Positions 57,314 through 64,000 of a stretch of 64,000 bases of DNA are shown in pieces. A program made the translations under genes and the position numbers. Source of the DNA: Nostoc sp. PCC 7107. Lineage in GTDB: Bacteria > Cyanobacteriota > Cyanobacteriia > Cyanobacteriales > Nostocaceae. Position 1 is the first letter of the stretch; every line of letters begins with the position of its first letter. The notes under the pieces were generated by a model that made no database searches, was not told the origin of the DNA, and saw nothing but the letters and a program-made list of their open reading frames with translations. The stretch covers positions 3,366,501 to 3,430,500 of the forward strand of contig NC_019676.1 of assembly GCF_000316625.1 (NCBI RefSeq), written 5' to 3'.

Positions 57314-57691
57314 ATGAAGGTATTCGATAATACCACAAAAAAGATTTTTCTCGCAAGCTGGGTTTCAATAAGTCCGGCAGAGGTTAGCAAAACTCATGTA
57401 ACCCAGCTGCACCATCCAAATCCCCAGTCAGGCTTTGATATTTTCCTACCCCTACGACGAAGGTTAAACAACATTCAAATCCGCGATCGCGCATTAGCTC
57501 ATCGTCTGTGCAGAATGATCCCCGCCCAATGTCCTTTTGAACGCGATATTAAATTATTCGGCAAAACCATATTACACATCCCGCCAATGTGTAAGCTCAA
57601 CCCTTTATACGAGGAAGTCGTGAGTTTGCGTTTCCGGGCTATGTGCTACTTAGCAGATGAATGCGGCGAAGACATTTCGCAGTACTGTTAA
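57314..57691 (+). CDS. Mo-dependent nitrogenase C-terminal domain (Mo-nitro_C) protein
   Basis: A 125-residue protein whose second half is the Mo-nitro_C domain: IQIRDRALAHRLCRMIPAQCPFERDI and PPMCKLNPLYEEVVSLRFRAMCYLADECGED, with conserved cysteines. The domain is named from its resemblance to the end of a nitrogenase protein, but stand-alone copies are frequent in filamentous cyanobacteria and are not nitrogenase subunits. The first 45 residues are poorly conserved. No nif gene lies near. A dispersed repeat begins right after its stop. Confidence 0.8.
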   Translation: MKVFDNTTKKIFLASWVSISPAEVSKTHVTQLHHPNPQSGFDIFLPLRRRLNNIQIRDRALAHRLCRMIPAQCPFERDIKLFGKTILHIPPMCKLNPLYEEVVSLRFRAMCYLADECGEDISQYC

Positions 57692-57775
57692 TATGGCAGA
57701 AGGCAGGAGAAAAAGTCTTACTATTCCTGGCATTCAAGCTTTTAAATTGTCATAACATATCTGACCACCTCTATA
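57692..57775 (+). repeat. Dispersed repeat, copy 2
   Basis: Near-identical to 14438-14527. It starts at the first base after the Mo-nitro_C stop codon, so the element forms the 3' end of that transcript. Confidence 0.7.
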
Positions 57776-57783
57776 CAAGAAGT

Positions 57784-57829
57784 CAATAGTCCATAGTCAA
57801 AGCTAATTACTTTTGACTATGGACTATTG
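57784..57829. terminator. Perfect 18-bp inverted repeat of heptad units between convergent genes
   Basis: Arms CAATAGTCCATAGTCAAA (57784-57801) and TTTGACTATGGACTATTG (57812-57829), made of the same AATAGTC-type heptads as the STRR at 50613. It lies between two convergent genes and may stop both transcripts. Confidence 0.7.
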
Positions 57830-57844
57830 GCTGTTGAGTAATCA

Positions 57845-59785
57845 CTATTTTTTTTGCCATTTGCGGATTGCTTCTTGAGCATCTTCGTAAACAGATGTCT
57901 CTTCTGGAACTAAGGTAGCTGTGGCAATGGCGGACTGGGGATCACCTTCAGATACACGACTTTTCGCCAGATCTAAAATTTTCTCGCTCCATTTATTGAT
58001 TGATTTTTGCGCCAAATCGAACCCTGGTTGACCTTGGGGAACGCGCTTGGCAACTTCAATGGCGCGATTATATGTAGATGCTTGTCCGGGCTTAATTAAG
58101 GCATTTGCGGCATCTAGCAAAGTTTTGTTAGCAAGATATTGCTTGGCTTCTTGTCGCCACTGCTTAATGGCTGCTTGCGCTTGGGGATACAGTGAGCCTT
58201 CTTTGCTGATTAATTGTGCTGCGGCGATCGCATTACCATATTGTCGTTGTTTAGCCCGCCCCTCAGCTAAATTGAGGATCATATTGCTCCAAATATTAAT
58301 ATTTTCTTGAGCTTGTTCGTACAGCGGTTCACCCGCCTGAATTTTCCGTGCAGTGGCGATCGCCAAACTTAAATCAGTGGCTTGAGTTTGTCTGAGAGAC
58401 ATTTTCGCCAAGTCTAATACTGCTTGATTGCGACTCTTGGACTCAGAAAGAGAGGCGATTTGGGCATTAGACTGATTTTTGGCTGGAACTAACCGATCAT
58501 CAGGCGAGGCTGATAACGCCTCTCTACCCGCAACAAATTTTTCTTGATTGCGAAGTACAACTACTGTCACTAAAGCTGTTAGCAACATCATGCCACCTCC
58601 CCAAAAAACCAATTGCTGCCACAGTGAGGTGTTTGTCTTTTTCTGAGATAAACGAGAGACATAGGCTTGGGGAACATCAGGAATAAACCTACCTCCCTTA
58701 ACTGTTTCTGGAGAGGGGATCGCTAATTGCGGTTGTTGGTTGCCACACTCTTGTTTGGCTACTAAATCCGGTGATTTAGATAGTTGTTGTTCTCCCAGAG
58801 GGAAATTTGGGAAAGTCAGCTGCGGGGATCTAGCACCAACAACAGATTGTAGAGACAGGGATTCTTCCCAAATACCTATTTGTGGAGAATTAGCTGGATT
58901 TTTGGGTGATGGTGCTAACGGGGGAGCCGCCAAAGCCACAGCAAAGTTTTCCTCTGGAAAAATACTTTCTTCAGTTTCAGTTGACTCTAATTCCTGGGGT
59001 TTAGCTTCAGTTGGTTCCAGGGTGCTGGGAACTTCTGTAACTGTATGGTTCACCTCTAGCTGCGGCAAGATGGTGAAGGGATCAGCCGGTATGATCGCTA
59101 CTGGACTTTGTGTAGGTCGCCAATAGTGTTGGCATAATTCTGGAGTAAAAACATTTAAATAGCTGTTTAAATCCATCAAACTACTGCCATGACCAGAACG
59201 CAAAGCGGCTAACAAAGCAGCGGTAAAAAATCCGTAACCTAACTCACTACTTTCACGGGAAAATTGTTCTGGTTCGCAAGACAGAATCGTAGCCAGTTGT
59301 AATTCTTGCGCTAATTCAATGGTTTCTTGCCCAACGGTTGCGTCAGCTTGGGTACTGGAAGCACGGTTAATATCTAGCAGCACCAAAACATTTAGGTTAG
59401 CGATTTGGAGGCTTTGCATGAGCGATCGCATTTCGATACCAGTTTTCTGCACTAACTCAGGATTGCCTTCCACCGGCATCAAGTAATCTTGTCCCCCGTG
59501 GTTGACACCATAACCGCTAAAGAATAACCACAGATGGTCGCCTGGTTGCCAACAGGCCGCGGCTAAATCTTCTAGTAACAGCAGAATATTGTCTTTTGTC
59601 GGATAGGTAGATCTATCGCTAATTGGTGGCGAAGTATCTGTCATTAATAGACAGCGTTGAGGTGAAAAACCTGCTTCTTGAACCAAAAAATCTTTTAGCG
59701 CATCGGCATCGGCTTGGGCGCAACGTAAGGGTTGAAAGAATTGATATTGATTGATGCCGATCGCGATCGCCCAGTAATTTGCCAT
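57845..59785 (-). CDS. Caspase-fold (orthocaspase-like) protein with both catalytic residues replaced
   Basis: A 646-residue protein with an N-terminal p20-like caspase domain (MANYWAIAIGINQYQ, DHLWLFFSGYGVNHGGQDYLMP, LLDINRAS), a proline/glutamate-rich linker, a membrane segment (about 390-415, FWGGGMMLLTALVTVVVL) and a C-terminal helical repeat region with IAAAQLISKEGSLYPQAQAAIKQW-type units. The caspase His expected in SGHG is Tyr 92 and the catalytic Cys in DxC is Asn 140, so it should be a pseudoenzyme. The repeat region suggests protein binding. Located at a membrane; a regulatory role is inferred. Confidence 0.85.
   Translation of the reverse strand: MANYWAIAIGINQYQFFQPLRCAQADADALKDFLVQEAGFSPQRCLLMTDTSPPISDRSTYPTKDNILLLLEDLAAACWQPGDHLWLFFSGYGVNHGGQDYLMPVEGNPELVQKTGIEMRSLMQSLQIANLNVLVLLDINRASSTQADATVGQETIELAQELQLATILSCEPEQFSRESSELGYGFFTAALLAALRSGHGSSLMDLNSYLNVFTPELCQHYWRPTQSPVAIIPADPFTILPQLEVNHTVTEVPSTLEPTEAKPQELESTETEESIFPEENFAVALAAPPLAPSPKNPANSPQIGIWEESLSLQSVVGARSPQLTFPNFPLGEQQLSKSPDLVAKQECGNQQPQLAIPSPETVKGGRFIPDVPQAYVSRLSQKKTNTSLWQQLVFWGGGMMLLTALVTVVVLRNQEKFVAGREALSASPDDRLVPAKNQSNAQIASLSESKSRNQAVLDLAKMSLRQTQATDLSLAIATARKIQAGEPLYEQAQENINIWSNMILNLAEGRAKQRQYGNAIAAAQLISKEGSLYPQAQAAIKQWRQEAKQYLANKTLLDAANALIKPGQASTYNRAIEVAKRVPQGQPGFDLAQKSINKWSEKILDLAKSRVSEGDPQSAIATATLVPEETSVYEDAQEAIRKWQKK
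58490..58530. repeat. Repeat sequence within the caspase-like gene
   Basis: AGGCGAGGCTGATAACGCCT is palindromic and belongs to the GAGAGGCGTT-type repeats, also seen as AGAGGCGTTGCA at 61866. It is in frame and encodes ALSASPDD in the linker after the membrane segment. Confidence 0.5.
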
Positions 59786-59984
59786 CCGCTCTTTGTAGGT
59801 TGTGGTTGACTTGCCTAAAATTGCGGTTGGCTTTGCTGAAAAAACAAAGCTAACCTATGTCTTATAGTCTAAGAGTTTCTCATGGAACCCTAAAAACTAA
59901 GTAATTTTTATTGCCTTTAATTTCAGTAAAAATTCTCAGACAATTTCAATTACAGGCCATTAATTAGTCAGGAGCTTTAAGGTT

Positions 59985-60494
59985 ATGACCAGGAATGTTG
60001 CTTACCAACTATCATCGATCATTTCCTGTTTATTTATTAGCCAAGTTGCCAAAAAAATCCGGATATTTCCATTAATATTTTTGCTCTTTTCTAGCCTACC
60101 AGTATGGATTGTGACAGAAGTAATTTCACCTCAGATAGTCAGAGCTTACACCGCCAGAGTTGACTTAATTATTGATAGATTACCGGATGAAAGCTATGAA
60201 ACTACACTCAGGAGAGCCGAAGCAACGGCTAGAGCAGCCGCGCAACGCAGTTTTGATCAAGATATATTGGCTACAGATGTATCGATTATTGTTTCCGTAC
60301 AAAGTTACGGAGCGATCGCGCCAATTTTAGCTTTAGAGGTTAGCCGTCCCCAATGGCGTTCTCGTCCTGATGCTCAACGTTGGGCGACTTACTTTAAAAC
60401 AGCGCGATCGCTTTTATTCTTTGAAAAAACTCCCACCAATCCTGTTAATATCCCTCCCATCACGACCGTCGCACCAGCAGCTACCACACCGTAA
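59985..60494 (+). CDS. Hypothetical exported protein
   Basis: A 169-residue protein with an N-terminal hydrophobic segment (IFPLIFLLFSSLPVWIVTEVI, about 27-50) acting as signal or anchor, then a compact domain with YTARVDLIIDRLPDESYETTLRRAEATARAAAQRSF and VSIIVSVQSYGAIAPILALEVSRPQW, and a Thr/Pro tail. I do not recognise a family. The ATG at 59985 follows CAGGAG. It lies between the divergent caspase gene and rpmF; no link is evident. Confidence 0.65.
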   Translation: MTRNVAYQLSSIISCLFISQVAKKIRIFPLIFLLFSSLPVWIVTEVISPQIVRAYTARVDLIIDRLPDESYETTLRRAEATARAAAQRSFDQDILATDVSIIVSVQSYGAIAPILALEVSRPQWRSRPDAQRWATYFKTARSLLFFEKTPTNPVNIPPITTVAPAATTP

Positions 60495-60637
60495 TATTTT
60501 TCCTCTTTGCGCCCCCTCTGCGTTGACCTTAGCGCTCCTTTGCGTTTAAATATTCCTTACTAATGGGGAATACCATTGCAGATGCCAATAGATGGCTTAG
60601 AATAGAAAGGTTGTCAAAAACTGCGATATCCGCTACT

Positions 60638-60811
60638 ATGGCTGTCCCTAAGAAGAAAACTTCCAAATCTAAACGCGATAAACGTCGAGCTACATGGAGA
60701 CATAAAGCTGCTGTTGAAGCTCAAAAAGCTCTCTCCCTTGGCAAGTCAATTTTGACTGGACGTTCTACATTTGTCTATCCTACTCCTGAAGAAGAGGACG
60801 AAGAGTCATAA
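60638..60811 (+). CDS. rpmF: 50S ribosomal protein L32
   Basis: A 57-residue ribosomal protein of the large subunit: [24 protein letters not shown] with the basic start, followed by the cyanobacterial acidic end [10 protein letters not shown]. The frame is open to 60563, but MAVPKKK at 60638 is the conserved start in all homologues. L32 in most bacteria has zinc cysteines; this form lacks them, as is normal in cyanobacteria. Confidence 0.96.
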   Translation: MAVPKKKTSKSKRDKRRATWRHKAAVEAQKALSLGKSILTGRSTFVYPTPEEEDEES

Positions 60812-60848
60812 TTTCCCATCAGGAAAAACATTAGCATCACCGAAGATT

Positions 60849-60880
60849 TGAGCGGTGACTTCTACCGCTCAGGCTTTTCG
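60849..60880 (+). terminator. Terminator of rpmF
   Basis: Arms TGAGCGGT (60849-60856) and ACCGCTCA (60864-60871), followed by GGCTTTT, 38 bp after the rpmF stop. Confidence 0.7.
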
Positions 60881-61247
60881 GCACTTTATCGTAGATTGCC
60901 TAAATAATTAAAAATTCATGCTTAGTGTTCTTCAGCAGCTAATGGGATAAATAAAAAATCGGTAATGAATAATTCGGAAAATCCGTTATCCATTACCTCT
61001 TACCCATGACTGATGATTAGATAATCATAATCAAACAGTAAAGTATCTGGATGTCCTAATTATTGGGTGTTCAGCAAAATTAATATTTTTTCTCTGCCTG
61101 AGTCTATCTTTTGATGCTCAGGCTATTTGACACTCTTAAGACTTACGTATAAAGACTACTTATTAAGATTGGGTGTCAGGGTGTAAGCAAGCAGATAATT
61201 TGTTCTCACCACCCTACACCCTAAACCCCTACACCCCAGATGAGAAT
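60881..61247. other. Spacer with repeat remnants
   Basis: Contains AGACTTACGTATAA near 61139 (half-site of the element at 14188) and the GGGTGTCAGGGTGTAAG-type repeat before the oxidoreductase gene. No gene. Confidence 0.4.
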
Positions 61248-61847
61248 ATGTTAGGAAAGTTTTTTCAAAAACCAGATCAAGAACAGGGAGAACGTGTCCC
61301 ACCAGGACAACACTTAGCTAAAGGTTTCCCTGTCTTAACCTATGGGGCAACTCCCCAAATCAATATAGAAGAGTGGGAATTTCGCGTTTGGGGTTTAGCC
61401 AAGCCAGCTGTTTTCACTTGGTCAGACTTGATGGCGCTACCACAGCACGAATTTACAGCAGATTTCCACTGTGTAACCCGCTGGTCAAAACTGGATGTCA
61501 AGTGGACTGGTTTTAAGGTGACAGACTTGATGAATCTGATAGAGGTAGAGCCAGAAGCAGCCCATGTGATGGAACATTGCTATGGTGACTATACTACTAA
61601 CATTGCCATCGAAGATTTTGCCCGCGCAGAAAATTTCTTTGCTTTTCAATTATTTGGCGAGCCATTACCCGCAGAACACGGCGGCCCCTTACGTTTAGTT
61701 GTACCCCACCTCTACGCTTGGAAAAGTGCCAAGTGGATTAATGGTTTAGAGTTTCTGAAAAAAGAAGAACTAGGTTTTTGGGAGCGTAACGGCTATCATC
61801 ACCGGGGTGAACCTTGGGCGGAAGAACGCTATAGCGGTAGGTTTTAA
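61248..61847 (+). CDS. Sulfite oxidase-like molybdopterin oxidoreductase
   Basis: A 199-residue protein of the sulfite oxidase/YedY fold: FPVLTYGATPQI, WEFRVWGLAKP, Cys 75 in DFHCVTRWSKLDVKW as the presumed molybdenum ligand, and GGPLRLVVPHLYAWKSAKWI near 145. It is shorter than MsrP (YedY) and has no Tat signal, so it is cytoplasmic and its substrate is unknown. The ATG at 61248 (MLGKFFQKP) is preferred because the upstream open codons are a G-rich repeat. It ends 47 bp from a convergent aldehyde dehydrogenase. Confidence 0.9.
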   Translation: MLGKFFQKPDQEQGERVPPGQHLAKGFPVLTYGATPQINIEEWEFRVWGLAKPAVFTWSDLMALPQHEFTADFHCVTRWSKLDVKWTGFKVTDLMNLIEVEPEAAHVMEHCYGDYTTNIAIEDFARAENFFAFQLFGEPLPAEHGGPLRLVVPHLYAWKSAKWINGLEFLKKEELGFWERNGYHHRGEPWAEERYSGRF

Positions 61848-61865
61848 TTTGAGAATTTTTTAGTC

Positions 61866-61890
61866 AGAGGCGTTGCACTGCAACGCCTCT
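61866..61890. terminator. Bidirectional terminator
   Basis: Arms AGAGGCGTTGCA (61866-61877) and TGCAACGCCTCT (61879-61890) form a perfect 12-bp stem with a one-base centre. T-rich runs lie on both sides (ATTTTTATG plus strand; CTAAAAAATT on plus, hence TTTTTTAG on minus). It separates two convergent genes. Confidence 0.8.
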
Positions 61891-61894
61891 ATTT

Positions 61895-63280
61895 TTATGA
61901 CCCAATAAGTCGTTTCAATAAACCCAATTTGCCTTGATATGGAGCGTAGCGCCATTTTAAATCTACCCAAAAGGAGTTGCGTAGGACGCTTTTATGGTGA
62001 GAAAAGGTATCAAAACCAGCTTTGCCATGATAGTTCCCAATACCACTATCACCAACGCCACCAAAGGGTAAAGATGAGACACCAAGATGCAGTACTGTGT
62101 CGTTAATACAAACACCGCCAGAAGAAGTTTCTTGTAAAACTCGCTGTTGCAGGTTTTTGTTTTGCGAGAATAAGTATAAAGCTAAGGGTTTGGGTTTGGA
62201 ATTAATTAAGGCGATCGCTTCTCTAATATCTGTATATTCAATTACAGGTAAAATCGGCCCAAATATTTCTTCCTGCATTACTGGGTCTGTTAATGAGACT
62301 TGATCAATAATTGTGGGCGCAATGTAGCGTTCTTCTAGTTTGCTTTCTCCACCAACAATAATTTCGCCTTTATTGAGAAGTTTAATTAACCTTTCACAAT
62401 GTTTTTGACTGATAATCCTGGCATAATCAGCACTATTGTATGGATTATCTCCATAAAATTCTTTGAGGCTGTTTTTCAAGCCATTGATTAAATCGGGTTT
62501 AATTTTTTTATCAACTAATAAATAGTCAGGTGCAACACAAGTTTGTCCAGCATTAATAAATTTGCCCCAAGTAATGCGTCTGATTGTATGTTCTAAATTT
62601 ATCTCAGCATCAACAATACAAGGGCTTTTGCCACCTAATTCTAAAGTAACTGGGGTGAGATGTTTTGCGGCTGCTTCCATCACAATTTTGCCAACAGATG
62701 TACCACCAGTAAAAAAGATATGGTCAAACTTTTCTGCAAGTAGCTTTTGACTGGCTTCTGCACCACCTTCAACTACAGTAATAAACTCTGGTTCAAAATA
62801 TTTAGCCATCATCTGGGCTAATAAACTAGAGGTAGCGGGGGCAATTTCTGAAGGTTTGAGAATTGAACAATTACCAGCAGCGATCGCACCTACTAAGGGT
62901 GCAATAATCAAATTAAAGGGATAATTCCAAGGGCCGATAATTAAAATAACACCCAAAGGTTCCGCGTAAATCTTCGCTGAATAAGAAAAAAATTCTAAGG
63001 GAACTTCAGCTTTTTTCGGTTTAGCCCACGAATGCAGATTTTTGATAGCATAATCAATTTCTTTGGTGACACTGATTTCTGTGATGTAAGACTCAAATTC
63101 TGGTTTATGTAAATCAGCTTGCAAAGCTTGGACAATAGCTGTTTCATTTTCAACTATTGCCTGTTTGAGAATTCGGAGTTTTTCTAGCCGAAAAGCTATA
63201 TCCTTGGTTTTTCCAGTTTGGAAAAATTCGCGTTGCTTGTGAATCAGCTGATTAATGTTAGATAATTCATTAGCAATCAT
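61895..63280 (-). CDS. NAD(P)-dependent aldehyde dehydrogenase, class 3-like
   Basis: A 461-residue aldehyde dehydrogenase. The glutamate active site VTLELGGKSP (Glu 214) and catalytic Cys 248 in INAGQTCVAPDY are intact, with cofactor motifs GPWNYPFNL and TGGTSVGK. The length and sequence fit the slr0091/orf0489-type cyanobacterial enzymes acting on fatty or apocarotenoid aldehydes. ATG at 63280. The kinase gene upstream runs in the same direction but is separated by a hairpin. Confidence 0.92.
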   Translation of the reverse strand: MIANELSNINQLIHKQREFFQTGKTKDIAFRLEKLRILKQAIVENETAIVQALQADLHKPEFESYITEISVTKEIDYAIKNLHSWAKPKKAEVPLEFFSYSAKIYAEPLGVILIIGPWNYPFNLIIAPLVGAIAAGNCSILKPSEIAPATSSLLAQMMAKYFEPEFITVVEGGAEASQKLLAEKFDHIFFTGGTSVGKIVMEAAAKHLTPVTLELGGKSPCIVDAEINLEHTIRRITWGKFINAGQTCVAPDYLLVDKKIKPDLINGLKNSLKEFYGDNPYNSADYARIISQKHCERLIKLLNKGEIIVGGESKLEERYIAPTIIDQVSLTDPVMQEEIFGPILPVIEYTDIREAIALINSKPKPLALYLFSQNKNLQQRVLQETSSGGVCINDTVLHLGVSSLPFGGVGDSGIGNYHGKAGFDTFSHHKSVLRNSFWVDLKWRYAPYQGKLGLLKRLIGS

Positions 63281-63341
63281 GATGCTATCCTCTAGATTTT
63301 GTAAATATATTTAATTTGATAATTGAACATGATAAAAAATA

Positions 63342-63389
63342 ATAAATTATGAGTTAAGCAATGAAAAAATTCCATAACTCATAATTTAT
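63342..63389 (-). terminator. Perfect 15-bp inverted repeat, possible terminator
   Basis: Arms ATAAATTATGAGTTA (63342-63356) and TAACTCATAATTTAT (63375-63389). It lies just after the partial kinase gene on the minus strand and before the aldehyde dehydrogenase promoter. Confidence 0.55.
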
Positions 63390-63402
63390 CATTTATAGTT
63401 TT

Positions 63403-64000
63403 TCAGGGTTTTATTGGTAAATACACCACAAATTTACTACCCTTACCTAATACAGAATTAACAAAAATCTGACCTTGATGTGCCTCAACAATCCGCCGAG
63501 ATAAGTACAATCCCAAACCGCTACCGGAACTTTTGTGGCTACCTTGGCGAAATCTTTGAAACAAGGTAGTTTGTTCTTCAGGTGGAATACCTGAACCAGT
63601 ATCGGCTACCACCATATTAATATAGTTACCACTAGGGGTAGATGACGAGAGCCTAGAGGCAGAAATTTCATTATTTTCCTGCACAGAGGAGAGGCGAATT
63701 GCTACATGGCCAGATTCAGTAAATTTGATGGCATTACCTATCAGGTTAGTTAACAGGCGGTGCAATTCCAAGCGATCGCCCATGATGTTACTGTTAGTTA
63801 ATTCCTCTGCATACTCCTGTTTGATAGTTAGTGCTTTAGCTTGTGCTAAAGGTGTGAGTTCTCCAACTACTTCGGCGATTAACTGTTTTAAATCAACTGG
63901 TTGAAATGCTAGGGTTTTCCGTCCGGCTTCAAATCGATAAACTTCTAATAAGGTATTCACCATCGACAGCAAGTTGGTATTACTACGCGCCATAATAGTG
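63403..64000 (-). CDS. Sensor histidine kinase, C-terminal part (cut by window end)
   Basis: The gene continues beyond the window. The visible 198 codons hold the end of the HisKA helix (SNTNLLSMVNTLLEVYRFEAGRK) and a complete HATPase domain with N box [31 protein letters not shown] and GSGLGLYLSRRIVEAHQG. The sequence upstream of the first Met is in frame and open, so the Met at 63993 is not the start. The input domain is unknown. Confidence 0.85.
   Translation of the reverse strand, partial: TIMARSNTNLLSMVNTLLEVYRFEAGRKTLAFQPVDLKQLIAEVVGELTPLAQAKALTIKQEYAEELTNSNIMGDRLELHRLLTNLIGNAIKFTESGHVAIRLSSVQENNEISASRLSSSTPSGNYINMVVADTGSGIPPEEQTTLFQRFRQGSHKSSGSGLGLYLSRRIVEAHQGQIFVNSVLGKGSKFVVYLPIKP

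Noticed and set aside
57314-57691. Nitrogenase gene cluster
   Set aside because: Only the stand-alone Mo-nitro_C domain is present; no nifH, nifD or nifK sequence in the window.
1-64000. tRNA or rRNA genes
   Set aside because: Candidate GGTTCG strings were part of the CTCTGTGGTTC repeats or lacked a cloverleaf; none can be supported.

Overview
This window comes from a filamentous, probably heterocyst-forming cyanobacterium of the Nostoc/Anabaena/Calothrix type. Four things point there: the very frequent HIP1 octamer GCGATCGC in genes and spacers; heptanucleotide short tandem repeats (AATAGTC)n; many dispersed palindromic repeats and MITE-like elements; and a gene set typical of the group (short-form HisG, slr0091-type aldehyde dehydrogenase, DUF3352, an orthocaspase relative, a Mo-nitrogenase C-terminal-domain protein). 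No rRNA, tRNA or CRISPR array was seen.

Layout. 0-8 kb: an acyltransferase, an OmpR-type regulator divergent from hisG, then a tightly packed three-gene phosphorelay operon (GAF-PAS-GAF kinase, Rcp1-like receiver, REC-PAS-PAS-kinase-REC hybrid). The second GAF of the first kinase carries both cysteines expected of a DXCF-type cyanobacteriochrome, and its ATPase domain has been invaded in frame by genomic repeats. 7.9-13.1 kb: a toxin-first HigBA-like module, pyrB, a YdcF-like membrane protein and a large di-haem peroxidase-like protein. 13.1-14.9 kb: a gene-poor stretch with at least three different repeat elements, one a clean MITE with 14-bp inverted ends. 14.9-19.6 kb: mgtE behind a leader that can pair with its own Shine-Dalgarno, a RHH/MazF toxin-antitoxin pair, and an SDR-TetR pair with two matching palindromic operators. 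19.8-32.2 kb: a GH15/phosphorylase-kinase-like protein, a lipoprotein methyltransferase, an amino-acid permease, an RppA/RppB-like two-component pair, a DUF1232 protein, a Cache-HAMP kinase and DUF3352. 32.6-47.7 kb: M1 aminopeptidase with HEAT repeats, ABC1 kinase, small membrane protein, a DAD-motif glycosyltransferase-like protein, a two-partner-secretion exoprotein, a small acidic peptide ending in a two-cysteine segment, PhoD, a PLP decarboxylase, an Rpn-type nuclease and dprA. 47.7-64 kb: a membrane protein, an insertion-sequence graveyard, a paired active/inactive M16 peptidase operon, a VapB-like antitoxin followed by a truncated VapC next to an AT-rich PD-(D/E)XK-like gene, uvrA, the Mo-nitro_C protein, a caspase-fold protein with both catalytic residues replaced, rpmF, a sulfite-oxidase-fold enzyme, an aldehyde dehydrogenase and the C-terminal part of a sensor kinase cut by the window end.

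How it fits together. Most genes are single housekeeping or signalling units typical of a large cyanobacterial genome. Four histidine kinases plus one partial, and three stand-alone receivers, make signalling the main theme. The second theme is repeat traffic. The same short palindromic repeats that fill the spacers also occur in frame inside the sensor kinase, the GH15-like protein, the aminopeptidase and the caspase-like protein, and one has produced a false N-terminal extension of pyrB. The most promising less-described items are the putative bilin-binding kinase operon, the 82-residue peptide at 41.9-42.1 kb, the pseudo-orthocaspase, the mgtE leader and the vapBC/nuclease junction.
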